From an uncultured Pelagibacteraceae bacterium (GTDB lineage Bacteria > Pseudomonadota > Alphaproteobacteria > Pelagibacterales > Pelagibacteraceae): a stretch of 64,000 nt of DNA. How positions within the stretch are numbered: position 1 is the stretch's first letter; the number at the start of each line of letters is the position of its first letter. Positions 28,204-36,360 of the stretch are shown here, piece by piece. Below the pieces are notes generated by a model. That model had not been told where the DNA came from and did not search any database. It saw only the letters and a list, made by a program, of their open reading frames with translations. Made by a program: the position numbers and the translations under genes. The stretch spans positions 216,840 to 280,839 of the forward strand of contig CACHCL010000001.1 of NCBI GenBank assembly GCA_902578315.1, in the 5' to 3' direction.

Positions 28204-29043
28204 TTAAATAGTTTTTGCAATCGAGAACCAAAATTTAGGGTATTTCTTTCTTAATTTTTTAAGTGCGACTAATGAACTATTTTTATCAGCAAATAAACCA
28301 TAACAAGTAGATCCTGAACCTGTCATTCTTGAAAAATGACATCCTTTAAATTCTTCAATATTGAGTAGTAATTTTGTCAAAATTTTATGTTTTTTTTCAA
28401 CAATGGATTGCAAGTCATTTTTAGAATTTATTAAAAGCTCAATAAAACTTTTTTTTAAACCAAAGCTTTTTTTAAAAGGTTTTTTCAATATTGAGTAATT
28501 TTTGAATTTAGCATATACGCTTTTAGTTGAGCTTTTTATCTTGGGATAGATCAATAAAAAATAAAACTTATGTTTTTTATTTAACTTGAATACAGATTTT
28601 AAATTTTTTTGATATCCCTGATTATGAAAAAAAAGCCTTAAATCGGAACCAATTTCTTTAGTAATTGTGCTTAATATCTTTTTATTTAAGTTTTTTTTTG
28701 TTAAACACTTTAATAGTGTTGCGGCATTACTTGTGCCTCCACCGAGACCAGCAAAGACTGGGATTTTTTTATTTACTTTTACAAAATAATAATCATGAAT
28801 AATTTTATTTTTTCTCATTATATTTAAGACTTTTTTTACTGAATTATTTGATTTTTTAATATCTTTAGAGAAAGGACCAGTAAAAGAAACTTGATCAGAG
28901 AGTCTATTTCTATTTTTTTTTATAGATATTTCATCATATAAGTTAATCAGGCAATAAATTGACTGAATATTATGAAGTCCACTTTTAAGTTTTTTATTGA
29001 CGTTTAATGTTAAATTTAATTTTGCATATGACTTTAAGACCAT
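28204..29043 (-). CDS. ispE: 4-diphosphocytidyl-2-C-methyl-D-erythritol kinase
   Basis: GHMP kinase of the MEP isoprenoid pathway, 279 residues. It shows the N-terminal SYAKLNLTLNVNKK with the substrate Lys/Asn, the ATP-binding VFAGLGGGTSNAATLL (about 93-108) and the C-terminal SRMTGSGSTCYGLF. The protein is very rich in lysine, like its neighbours. It starts four bases after the TPR gene and precedes tRNA-Gln. With ispH at 45439 the window codes two steps of the MEP pathway, which feeds ubiquinone and retinal synthesis. Confidence 0.93.
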   Translation of the reverse strand: MVLKSYAKLNLTLNVNKKLKSGLHNIQSIYCLINLYDEISIKKNRNRLSDQVSFTGPFSKDIKKSNNSVKKVLNIMRKNKIIHDYYFVKVNKKIPVFAGLGGGTSNAATLLKCLTKKNLNKKILSTITKEIGSDLRLFFHNQGYQKNLKSVFKLNKKHKFYFLLIYPKIKSSTKSVYAKFKNYSILKKPFKKSFGLKKSFIELLINSKNDLQSIVEKKHKILTKLLLNIEEFKGCHFSRMTGSGSTCYGLFADKNSSLVALKKLRKKYPKFWFSIAKTI

Positions 29044-29047
29044 ACTT

Positions 29048-30748
29048 TTACAGGCCTTTTATTAATTTTTGTTCAATTTTTTCTTTCAAATCTTTTTCAG
29101 CCTTTTCAAGATTCAAAACGTAATTCCAATAATATCTGGCTTGAATTTCATTTCCATTTTTCCATAGAACATCACCATAATGATCATTAACTATTGGATC
29201 TGATGGCATTAAACTAACTGCTAACTGCAAATATTTTTTTGACTCATAGTATCTCTTTAATTTAAACAAAGCCCAACCTAGAGAGTCAATAATGTAAGGA
29301 TCATTGGATTTTAATTGATTTGCTTTTATAAGCATCGATAAAGATTTTTCGATTTGTAAACCTTTTTCAATCCAAGAGTAAGCAAGATAGTTTATTACGT
29401 ATGCTTGATTTGGACTAACTTCTAAAGAAGCTAGAAGATCTTTTTCAGCTTTATCCCACTCGCCAATTCTCTCGAATGATACTCCTCTTCCGTCTGTAAC
29501 TTCTGGATACAGTTGATGATCTTTATCTATTATATCTAAAATTTTTGTATAATACTGAATAGACTCAGAGAATCTTTCATTATTTTTTAAAAATTCTGCA
29601 TAATCAAACATTTGATATACCCCTTTAAAATATAAATTTTTATAGGCGTTATTTAAAAGCGAAACTCCTTTCTCTCTCTCACCCTGTAGAATAAAAATCC
29701 TCGAAATTTGTTTATTTGAATACCATTCAAAGGCTTCTCCGTTTTTCTTAAGCTTTTGATAAATTTTTTTAGCATTTGAAAAGTCATCAATTTTATATAA
29801 ATTTTCTGCCAGAAGAGTATCGAAAGCATGGAAATTTTTATTCAAATACTTTGACAAATTTAGGTAAAAGTTAGATAGAGCAAAAGCTGACTGGGAAGAT
29901 AAAGCGTTTGCAGTTATATATAAGATTTCTGCAACAACGTGATCTATTTTTTTACAATCAAATTCAAAATTATTAACTTTATTTTTCAGATCAATTTCAA
30001 ATTGATTCAATAATAAATTTCTAGGATATTTTTTTAACGAGTTTTGAGTGACAGTTTTAGCTAATACTTTTTCACCTTTTGAAAATAAATATTTGGCGAA
30101 AAAATAATTGTACCTAGAAAAATCTGTATCCTGATTTGATAAGAGTTTTTCAAAAACAAATTTTGTTTCATCGCTGTCAAAATAACAATGTAAAAAAGTA
30201 TTTTGAATTTTTTTTAAACTTTCGAACCTATCGTCTAGTCCTCTTAAATCATTTAAGGCTTTTTCTAATTCACCGCTGTCTAAATTAGACCAATTATATA
30301 AAGAACGGGCTACATAATTATCGATTACGGTTCTTGAGTATCTTTGTTTTGCTTTAAGAAAATATTTTTTTGAAATTTCAAATTTTAAGTTTTTAAGATT
30401 AAAAACTCCAATAACTAAATCGCTTTCAAAACTATCTTTTTGCTCTTTTTCAAGTTTTTTCGCAAAATTCACTGCAAGATTAAAGTTTCCTGAATTGACC
30501 AGAGCATAAAGATATTTCGTAGCATAAGATTGATGGTTTTTCTCTAATCCATCAAGTTTTTTTAAATACTTGTAAGAATCTTCATATTTATTTTGATTAA
30601 GAAGTAAAATTCCTGAAAAATAATCTGCTATAGGCTCTGATTTATAAAATTTATCTATATTTTTAGCGTTAAGTGTGGAAAAAAAAATTATAACGATGAC
30701 AAATAAAAATTGTCCTGTAATCTTAATTAAAATTTTATAATTATTCAT
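29048..30748 (-). CDS. TPR-repeat protein with N-terminal signal or anchor
   Basis: From ATG at 30748 (MNNYKILIKITGQF) it has 566 residues. Residues about 5-28 are hydrophobic and end in TLNA, a likely signal peptide or membrane anchor. The rest is tetratricopeptide repeats, best seen near residues 410-540 (EWDKAEKDLLASLEVSPNQAYVINYLAYSW and RYYESKKYLQLAVSLMPSDPIVNDHYGDVLWKNG). Related alphaproteobacterial proteins are of unknown exact role, perhaps envelope scaffolds. The frame is open further upstream, but a longer start would overlap the divergent UDG-family gene. Confidence 0.75.
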   Translation of the reverse strand: MNNYKILIKITGQFLFVIVIIFFSTLNAKNIDKFYKSEPIADYFSGILLLNQNKYEDSYKYLKKLDGLEKNHQSYATKYLYALVNSGNFNLAVNFAKKLEKEQKDSFESDLVIGVFNLKNLKFEISKKYFLKAKQRYSRTVIDNYVARSLYNWSNLDSGELEKALNDLRGLDDRFESLKKIQNTFLHCYFDSDETKFVFEKLLSNQDTDFSRYNYFFAKYLFSKGEKVLAKTVTQNSLKKYPRNLLLNQFEIDLKNKVNNFEFDCKKIDHVVAEILYITANALSSQSAFALSNFYLNLSKYLNKNFHAFDTLLAENLYKIDDFSNAKKIYQKLKKNGEAFEWYSNKQISRIFILQGEREKGVSLLNNAYKNLYFKGVYQMFDYAEFLKNNERFSESIQYYTKILDIIDKDHQLYPEVTDGRGVSFERIGEWDKAEKDLLASLEVSPNQAYVINYLAYSWIEKGLQIEKSLSMLIKANQLKSNDPYIIDSLGWALFKLKRYYESKKYLQLAVSLMPSDPIVNDHYGDVLWKNGNEIQARYYWNYVLNLEKAEKDLKEKIEQKLIKGL

Positions 30749-30752
30749 AAAA

Positions 30753-31457
30753 ATGTTAAAAAAAAACATATTAAATAAAGTAAAACTTTTAGAGTACTAC
30801 AAGCTTATTAACCATAATTTAATTTACAATAATAGTGCAATCAATAGATATAAAAAAGACAATTTTGAAATTTCAGAGGATAAGGCCAGAAAATTAGAAC
30901 TATTAAAAAAATCTATTTTAAATCAAAAGAGTTGTAATCTTAAAAAACAAGCTAAAAATATTGTATTTAGCGATGGTAATGCAAAATCAAAAATTATGAT
31001 CATAGGGGAGGCCCCAGGTGCTAATGAAGATGAAGAAGGGTTACCATTTGTTGGAAGAGCTGGGATGCTACTTGATAAAATGCTAGCAGCAATAAATTTG
31101 GATAGAAAAAAGGTTTACGTATCTAATATAATAAATTATCGCCCCCCTGATAATCGAAAGCCTACTGAGGAGGAAATTAAACAGTATTTACCATTTATCT
31201 CTAAACACATTGAGATTATTAATCCAAAAATACTTGTGCTTTTAGGAAGTACCGCAATGAATGCCCTAATTGGAAAAGATGTTGTTATTTCAAAAATGAG
31301 AGGTAAATGGATAGAAAAAAAATTTGGAAATTGCAAAACGTCTGTAATTGTAACTTTTCATCCAGCATTTTTAATGAGGCAGCCAGCTCAAAAAAAAATG
31401 GCTTGGATTGATTTAAAAATGATTAGAGATAAAATAACAAAATTCAAAATTTATTGA
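30753..31457 (+). CDS. Uracil-DNA glycosylase superfamily protein (family 4/5-like)
   Basis: A 234-residue protein with the core of COG1573 uracil-DNA glycosylases: IIGEAPGANEDEEGLPFVGRAG (about 83-104, the catalytic loop), a YRPPDNRKP segment (129-137), LVLLGSTAMNAL, and VTFHPAFLMRQP (about 200-211, the DNA-binding loop). It has only two cysteines (61 and 194). The four Cys that hold the 4Fe-4S cluster in classic family 4 enzymes are therefore absent; Tyr129 takes one of their places. The protein is otherwise intact. It overlaps rnhB by four bases. Confidence 0.85.
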   Translation: MLKKNILNKVKLLEYYKLINHNLIYNNSAINRYKKDNFEISEDKARKLELLKKSILNQKSCNLKKQAKNIVFSDGNAKSKIMIIGEAPGANEDEEGLPFVGRAGMLLDKMLAAINLDRKKVYVSNIINYRPPDNRKPTEEEIKQYLPFISKHIEIINPKILVLLGSTAMNALIGKDVVISKMRGKWIEKKFGNCKTSVIVTFHPAFLMRQPAQKKMAWIDLKMIRDKITKFKIY

Positions 31458-32023
31458 AAAAATTAATTACAGCTGGAGTCGACGAAGTTGGTAGAGGATG
31501 TCTTGCAGGTCCTGTGGTTTCTGCTGCGGTAATATTTAAAAAAGGTATAGATCTTAGTCTTTTAAAAGACTCTAAGAAAATAACATTTGATAAACGAGAA
31601 AAAATTTCAGACCATATTAAAAATTATTCTTATTATTCAATTGGCATAGCTTCTGTAAATGAAATTTTAAATCTTAATATTTTACAAGCATCATTACTTT
31701 CTATGAAAAGAGCAATTGATCGATTAAAAGTAAAGCCAGGTTTGACCTTAATAGATGGCAACTTTGCACCTAAAGGTTTAAAAAATTATAAAACTATTGT
31801 TAATGGAGATGAAAAAATTAAAGTAATAAGTGCAGCCTCTATAATTGCAAAAGTTTATAGAGATAGATTTATGATTGGCCTTGCAAAGAAGTTTTCCAAT
31901 TATGCTTGGGAAAGAAATTTTGGCTATGGTACTAAAGCTCATCTAGAAGGTTTAAAAAAATTTGGAATAACTTCTCACCATAGAAAAGGATTTAAACCCG
32001 TACACAAGATATTGTCGAGATAA
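31454..32023 (+). CDS. rnhB: Ribonuclease HII
   Basis: Removes ribonucleotides and RNA primers from DNA. In 189 residues it shows ITAGVDEVGRGCLAGPVV with the catalytic Asp-Glu pair, KDSKKIT, LTLIDGNFAPKG with the third Asp, VISAASIIAKVYRDR with a further Asp, and the HRKGFKPV end. The start appears to be TTG at 31454, which overlaps the upstream stop TGA; no ATG is available before the essential DEVGRG motif. The gene lies between a UDG-family gene and ccrM, all on the plus strand. Confidence 0.93.
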   Translation: MKKLITAGVDEVGRGCLAGPVVSAAVIFKKGIDLSLLKDSKKITFDKREKISDHIKNYSYYSIGIASVNEILNLNILQASLLSMKRAIDRLKVKPGLTLIDGNFAPKGLKNYKTIVNGDEKIKVISAASIIAKVYRDRFMIGLAKKFSNYAWERNFGYGTKAHLEGLKKFGITSHHRKGFKPVHKILSR

Positions 32024-32065
32024 AAATCTCAAACACAAGAGTATACATTTTTTATTGAAAAAGGT

Positions 32066-32094
32066 TTGACCATTGATTCAATTTAGAGTTGAAT
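32066..32094 (+). promoter_or_regulatory. Candidate promoter for ccrM
   Basis: TTGACC (32066-32071, five of six) is 17 bases from TTGAAT (32089-32094, four of six). If used, transcription would begin at or next to the ATG at 32102. The -10 box would overlap the second GANTC site, so methylation could act directly on polymerase binding. The weaker -10 box makes this an inference. Confidence 0.35.
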
Positions 32095-32097
32095 CAA
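32073..32097 (+). promoter_or_regulatory. Inverted repeat with two GANTC sites before ccrM
   Basis: TTGATTCAA (32073-32081) and TTGAATCAA (32089-32097) are perfect nine-base inverted copies separated by seven bases. The right arm ends four bases before the ATG of ccrM. Each arm centres on a GANTC sequence (GATTC at 32075-32079, GAATC at 32091-32095), the site methylated by CcrM-type enzymes. In Caulobacter, ccrM expression is known to respond to methylation of GANTC sites in its own leader. A similar feedback is likely here. The repeat could also fold as an RNA hairpin. Confidence 0.7.
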
Positions 32098-32101
32098 AAA
32101 A

Positions 32102-33175
32102 ATGATAAAATTTTCTGACAAAATAATTAACGGTGATTGTTTAAAGGAACTCAAAAAAATTCCAGACAAAACTTTTGATCTTGTTTTTGCTGATCCGCCT
32201 TACAACATGCAAATTGGTCAAAAATTAACACGTCCAGACTCTAGCAAAGTTAATGGTGTTAATGATAAATGGGATCAATTTAATAGTTTCAAACACTACG
32301 ATGATTTTAGTAAAGCTTGGTTAAAAGAATGTAAAAGAATTTTAAAAGATAACGGATCTATTTGGGTAATTGGTTCATATCATAATATTTTTCGATTAGG
32401 ATACCACTTACAAAATTTAGATTATTGGTTACTTAATGATGTTATATGGAGAAAAAATAATCCAATGCCTAATTTTAGAGGGACTAGATTTACTAATGCT
32501 CACGAGACTCTTATTTGGGCATCAAAAAATAAAAAATCAAAATATACTTTTAATTATAAATCCCTCAAATGTTTAAATGATGATTTGCAGATGAGATCCG
32601 ACTGGATATTACCAATATGTAATGGAAAAGAGAGATTGAAAAAAAATGGAAAAAAAATACATTCTACTCAAAAACCTGAAGCACTTCTTCATAGGATTAT
32701 ACTAGCAACTACTAATAAAGGTGATGTAGTATTTGATCCTTTTTTAGGGACAGGGACCACTGCTGTTGTATCTAAAAAATTAGGAAGAAATTTTTTTGGA
32801 ATTGAAAAAGATAAAAAATATTTTAATTCAGCACAAGAGAGAATTAATAAAACAAAAAAAATAGCTGACGACTGCCTAGATACTATCGAGAATAGTAAAT
32901 CGAAACCTAGAATACCTTTTGGCTCACTAGTAGAATTAGGGATAATTAAACCTGGATCATCTTTATTTGACCCAAAAAAGAGGATTAATGCTAAAATAAT
33001 GGCTGATGGAAGTATAAAATACAAGAATATAGAAGGATCAATACACAAAATTGCTGCGAAAATAATGGGTGCAGAAAGTTATAATGGTTGGACTTATTGG
33101 CATTATAATTTGAATGGATCAACAGTATTAATAGACAATCTAAGACAAAAATTTATTTCAGAAAAACTTATTTAG
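32102..33175 (+). CDS. ccrM: CcrM-type DNA adenine methyltransferase (GANTC)
   Basis: A 357-residue beta-class N6-adenine methyltransferase. It shows the catalytic LVFADPPYN (27-35), the CcrM-type RFTNAHETLIWASK, HSTQKPEALLHRIILAT (about 191), and the SAM-binding VVFDPFLGTGTTAVVSKKLGR (about 209-229). The C-terminal RAMA-like domain (about 265-355) begins RIPFGSLVELGIIKPGS, as in CcrM. No restriction enzyme gene is nearby, which fits an orphan cell-cycle methyltransferase. The GANTC specificity is inferred from the family. Its stop shares TTAG (33172-33175) with the next, convergent gene. Confidence 0.93.
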   Translation: MIKFSDKIINGDCLKELKKIPDKTFDLVFADPPYNMQIGQKLTRPDSSKVNGVNDKWDQFNSFKHYDDFSKAWLKECKRILKDNGSIWVIGSYHNIFRLGYHLQNLDYWLLNDVIWRKNNPMPNFRGTRFTNAHETLIWASKNKKSKYTFNYKSLKCLNDDLQMRSDWILPICNGKERLKKNGKKIHSTQKPEALLHRIILATTNKGDVVFDPFLGTGTTAVVSKKLGRNFFGIEKDKKYFNSAQERINKTKKIADDCLDTIENSKSKPRIPFGSLVELGIIKPGSSLFDPKKRINAKIMADGSIKYKNIEGSIHKIAAKIMGAESYNGWTYWHYNLNGSTVLIDNLRQKFISEKLI

Positions 33176-34302
33176 TGTTTGTATACTGTTCCTAAATAAG
33201 AACTTATAAAATTTTTTCTTTTAACCAAAAATTTCATAAAAAAGTTCCTAATTACTTGCATAATTGAACTAGAAAAATGAAAAGCAAAAAAATTAATATT
33301 CGATCTCCTTCTCACAATCTTTGCTCTTTTTGATCTCTCTTGAAAATAAAAACTCTGAATATCTGGTTTGTTTTCTTGAATTAAATTAAATAGCTCATAA
33401 GCACTTTCTATAGATTGTCCTGCGCCTTGAGCTAAAGTTGGCAAAAAACCATTAAAAGCATCTCCAATATAAAAAACTTTGTTATTTGTCGATGGCAGTA
33501 TTTGAGGAGTAAAAAATAATGGCCAAGATTTCAAATCTCCTTTAAAAACTTTTTCTAAATTAGAATTTTGTAAAACAACTTTGTTAACTAATGATTTAAT
33601 ACCTTCTGGATCATATTTTTTGTTTCTAATAATACAAATAAGATTAAGTTCTTTATCTTTATTTATAGGGTAGATAACAACATGGCAGTTTTTTCCCATC
33701 ATAAGACTTATATTTTCTTCATCTATCATAAGTTCGGATTTTGATTTTAGTATTGTTCTAATAGCTATTGCTTTTTTAAATTTTGGCTCATTTTTTTTCT
33801 TTTCAAAAAAGGATCTTGTATTTGAAAAAATACCGTCAGCTCCGACGACAATATCGACTAGATCATTTGTGTTATCATCAAATTTAATAAGCACTTTACC
33901 TTTAAGTTCAGAAACCTCTTTTATTCTTTTCCCAAACCTTAAGTGTTGAGTGTAAACTTCATCTTTTAAAAACTCAATTAAAGTAGATCTTTGAAGCGTA
34001 GTATATTTATTTTGATCTGTGTTAAACTGTGTCAGATCTAAGTCACAGATTTTGATATTTTGGATGTTATAGAAATCTACACTCTTAGGATGAAAAATTT
34101 TCTTATCATTAATTTTTCTAAATCCAATTTGATTTAAAATTTTTATACTATTTGTTGAAAGTTGAATTCCGTACCCTTGATCAAGAGATAAACTTTCCTG
34201 TTTTTCATATAACATAAATTCATAATCAGAGTTTCTATATATTAAATTTGCAAGAGTTAAACCAGCTATACCCGCACCAATGATTGCTATTTTTTTTTTC
34301 AT
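33172..34302 (-). CDS. FAD-dependent monooxygenase (UbiH/salicylate hydroxylase-like)
   Basis: A 376-residue class A flavin monooxygenase. It shows the FAD-binding IIGAGIAGLTLANL (7-20), the ribityl-contacting GADGIFSNTR (about 153), and FYIGDAFNGFLPTLAQGAGQ (about 282-301), which is the GD motif of this family. The substrate is unknown. A ubiquinone-ring hydroxylase is one possibility, and oxidation of an aromatic or tetracycline-like compound is another. It shares its start base with the stop of mutY and shares four bases with the ccrM stop. Confidence 0.8.
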   Translation of the reverse strand: MKKKIAIIGAGIAGLTLANLIYRNSDYEFMLYEKQESLSLDQGYGIQLSTNSIKILNQIGFRKINDKKIFHPKSVDFYNIQNIKICDLDLTQFNTDQNKYTTLQRSTLIEFLKDEVYTQHLRFGKRIKEVSELKGKVLIKFDDNTNDLVDIVVGADGIFSNTRSFFEKKKNEPKFKKAIAIRTILKSKSELMIDEENISLMMGKNCHVVIYPINKDKELNLICIIRNKKYDPEGIKSLVNKVVLQNSNLEKVFKGDLKSWPLFFTPQILPSTNNKVFYIGDAFNGFLPTLAQGAGQSIESAYELFNLIQENKPDIQSFYFQERSKRAKIVRRRSNINFFAFHFSSSIMQVIRNFFMKFLVKRKNFISSYLGTVYKH

Positions 34303-35303
34303 TAAAATAAAGTTGATAAATGACTAAATATTTTTTTTGTAAAACTTGGAACGAATTCTTTATTATTTTTTAAAGAATACCAATTATACATTCGTGGAAT
34401 CTTGTTTGAAAATTTATAATATAAATTAATATTTAATTTCAAATTTGAGATAGAATTTTTATATTTTTTCAAAAATATCCAATTTTGATTTTTGAAAGAA
34501 TTGTTGGTTTCTTTGATTTCTGGTAAATTAAAATTCTTTAAAAAACTTATTTGATTATTTTTAGTTAATGCTATTTGTTTTCTTTTGTTTAGATAGCAAA
34601 AAATATCGAAGCTTTTATTTTTTATCATTTTATTTCTTATATTCTTAATTTTTTTATTAGACTTAAAATACTTACAAGTTTTATTCAAACAACACGTTAG
34701 ACAATTTGGGTCTTTTGGCTTACAAATTAATGCACCAAATTCCATCAAAGCTTCAACAAAATCATCATTTCGTTTTGCGATAAAGAGTTTTTTTTTATTC
34801 TTTTTTACAAATTTATCAAAATTTATTTTTCTTTCTTCAATGTTCAAATTTCTCGAAAACACTCTTTTTACGTTTCCATCTACTGCTATTCTAGGTTCAT
34901 TATAAACTAATCCTAATAATGCGTTTGCAGTATAGTCCCCTACTCCAGGAAGTTTTTTTATTTCAATTATTGATCTTGGTAATCTCGATTTATAATTTTG
35001 GACCAAAATTTTAGAACATGCTAAAAGGTTTCTTGCTCTTCTATAATAACCTAGGCCTTCCCACATTTTTAATATTTCTTTCTCGTGGCTTTTAGATAAA
35101 GCTTTTATTGTTTTAAATTTTTTTGTGAATTTATTAAAATATGGAATAACCGTTTTAACCTGAGTTTGCTGCAACATAAATTCACTTAAAAGCCTATAAT
35201 ACAGCTTTTTAGGTGACTTTTTGCCAACACGCCAGGGTAGTTTCCTTTTGCTATTATAATACCAAGCTAAAATTTTTTTTGGTAAAGTTGGATTAATATG
35301 CAT
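34302..35303 (-). CDS. mutY: A/G-specific adenine glycosylase
   Basis: Removes adenine mispaired with 8-oxoguanine. From ATG at 35303 (MHINPTLPKKILAWYY) it has 333 residues. It shows LPWR, the catalytic Glu in LLSEFMLQQTQVKTV, the helix-hairpin-helix KKLPGVGDYTANALL with the catalytic Asp in AVDGNVKRVFSR, and the 4Fe-4S set C-x6-C-x2-C-x5-C in CKPKDPNCLTCCLNKTC. The C-terminal 8-oxoG recognition domain is poorly conserved but present. The start codon abuts that of the divergent DUF721 gene, reading ATGCAT on the plus strand. Confidence 0.93.
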   Translation of the reverse strand: MHINPTLPKKILAWYYNSKRKLPWRVGKKSPKKLYYRLLSEFMLQQTQVKTVIPYFNKFTKKFKTIKALSKSHEKEILKMWEGLGYYRRARNLLACSKILVQNYKSRLPRSIIEIKKLPGVGDYTANALLGLVYNEPRIAVDGNVKRVFSRNLNIEERKINFDKFVKKNKKKLFIAKRNDDFVEALMEFGALICKPKDPNCLTCCLNKTCKYFKSNKKIKNIRNKMIKNKSFDIFCYLNKRKQIALTKNNQISFLKNFNLPEIKETNNSFKNQNWIFLKKYKNSISNLKLNINLYYKFSNKIPRMYNWYSLKNNKEFVPSFTKKIFSHLSTLF

Positions 35304-35783
35304 AGCAAAAATAATAATAAAACACAGACTTACATACAAGGACTTCGTCCATTTTCAACTTCCATTCCAAAAACACTAAAAAAGCATCTGAGAAAAGGTG
35401 GTTATAATTACTCAAATATAATTGATAATTGGACAAAAATTGTTAGCAAGGAAATTAGTGATACGTGCTACCCTATTACAGTAAAAATGGGAAAAAAAAT
35501 GCAAGATGGAAATTTAGTTCTTAATGTTACTCATGGTAAAGAAATAGAAGTTGAGTACAAAAAAAATGAAATAGTCGATAAAATTAATAGTTTTTTCGGA
35601 TACAATTGTATTAAAACGATTTCGCTTAAAGTTATTCAAAATCAGATTAATAAAAAAAATAAAATTCTTCCTAAAATTAAAAATTTGAAAAAGATCGAAG
35701 AAAAAATTGATAAAGTGAATAATATCCAACTTAAAAAATTCCTTGGTCAATTTTTAAAAGCTTATAATGAGAGAATTAAATAA
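35298..35783 (+). CDS. DUF721/DciA-like protein
   Basis: A 161-residue protein whose first two thirds match the DUF721 family: LRPFSTSIPKTLKKHLRKGG, NIIDNWTKIVSKEISDTCYPITV and LVLNVTHGKEIEVEYKKNEIVDKINSFFGYNCI. DciA, a member of this group, loads the replicative helicase in many bacteria that lack DnaC. Whether this alphaproteobacterial form does so is not settled. The Lys-rich C-terminal third looks disordered. mutY, DUF721, a DsbA-like gene and smc in this order are common in alphaproteobacteria. It overlaps mutY by six bases at the start and the dsbA-like gene by 17. Confidence 0.78.
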   Translation: MHSKNNNKTQTYIQGLRPFSTSIPKTLKKHLRKGGYNYSNIIDNWTKIVSKEISDTCYPITVKMGKKMQDGNLVLNVTHGKEIEVEYKKNEIVDKINSFFGYNCIKTISLKVIQNQINKKNKILPKIKNLKKIEEKIDKVNNIQLKKFLGQFLKAYNERIK

Positions 35784-36360
35784 AATATTCTATAAAGCAT
35801 TATTCTTAATTATTATAGTATTTTCTGCGGATGCAGAAAGTAAATCAGTCTTCGAGGGAAAGTCCGAAGCTAAAGTAATAATTAAAGTTTTTTCATCTTT
35901 AACATGCCCCGCATGTGCAAATTTTCATTCTAAAATTTATTCTCAACTTAAAATAGACTTTATTGACGAAGGAATAATAAGATTTGAGCATCATCCTTTT
36001 CCTTTGGACTTAGCAGCACTTAATGCTGAAATTATTTTAAGATGCCATGTTGATAACAGCAAAAGGTTTGAACTTCTGGGCAAAATTTACGAAAAACAAA
36101 GATTATGGGCAAGCGGATCTGATATAAATAAAATTAACGACTCAATTAAAAAGATTGGATTAGAAACTAACTTAAATAATGAGCAAATGGATAAATGTCT
36201 CAAAAATGATAAATCTCAGGACGAAATTTTAAATTTAAGAATTGAGGCACAGAAAAAGTATAAAATTGAAGCTACTCCTACAATATTTATCAATGGAAAG
36301 AAGTACTCAGGTAAGATTGAATACAAACAGTTTAAAAAAGCAATTGAAAGAAATCTTTAA
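35767..36360 (+). CDS. DsbA-family thiol:disulfide protein, exported
   Basis: A 197-residue thioredoxin-fold protein. Residues about 8-22 form a signal peptide ending near ADA. The redox motif is CPAC (SSLTCPACANFHSKI, about 46-49) and the cis-Pro loop is ATPTIFINGKKYSG near the C-terminus, with a helical insertion between. It probably oxidises or isomerises disulfides in the periplasm, perhaps for cytochrome maturation (inference). It overlaps the DUF721 gene by 17 bases and shares one base with the smc start. Confidence 0.85.
   Translation: MRELNKIFYKALFLIIIVFSADAESKSVFEGKSEAKVIIKVFSSLTCPACANFHSKIYSQLKIDFIDEGIIRFEHHPFPLDLAALNAEIILRCHVDNSKRFELLGKIYEKQRLWASGSDINKINDSIKKIGLETNLNNEQMDKCLKNDKSQDEILNLRIEAQKKYKIEATPTIFINGKKYSGKIEYKQFKKAIERNL

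Noticed and set aside
30753..31457. UDG-family protein as a decayed gene because of lost cysteines
   Set aside because: The catalytic and DNA-binding loops are well kept and the frame is coupled to rnhB, which fits a functional variant.
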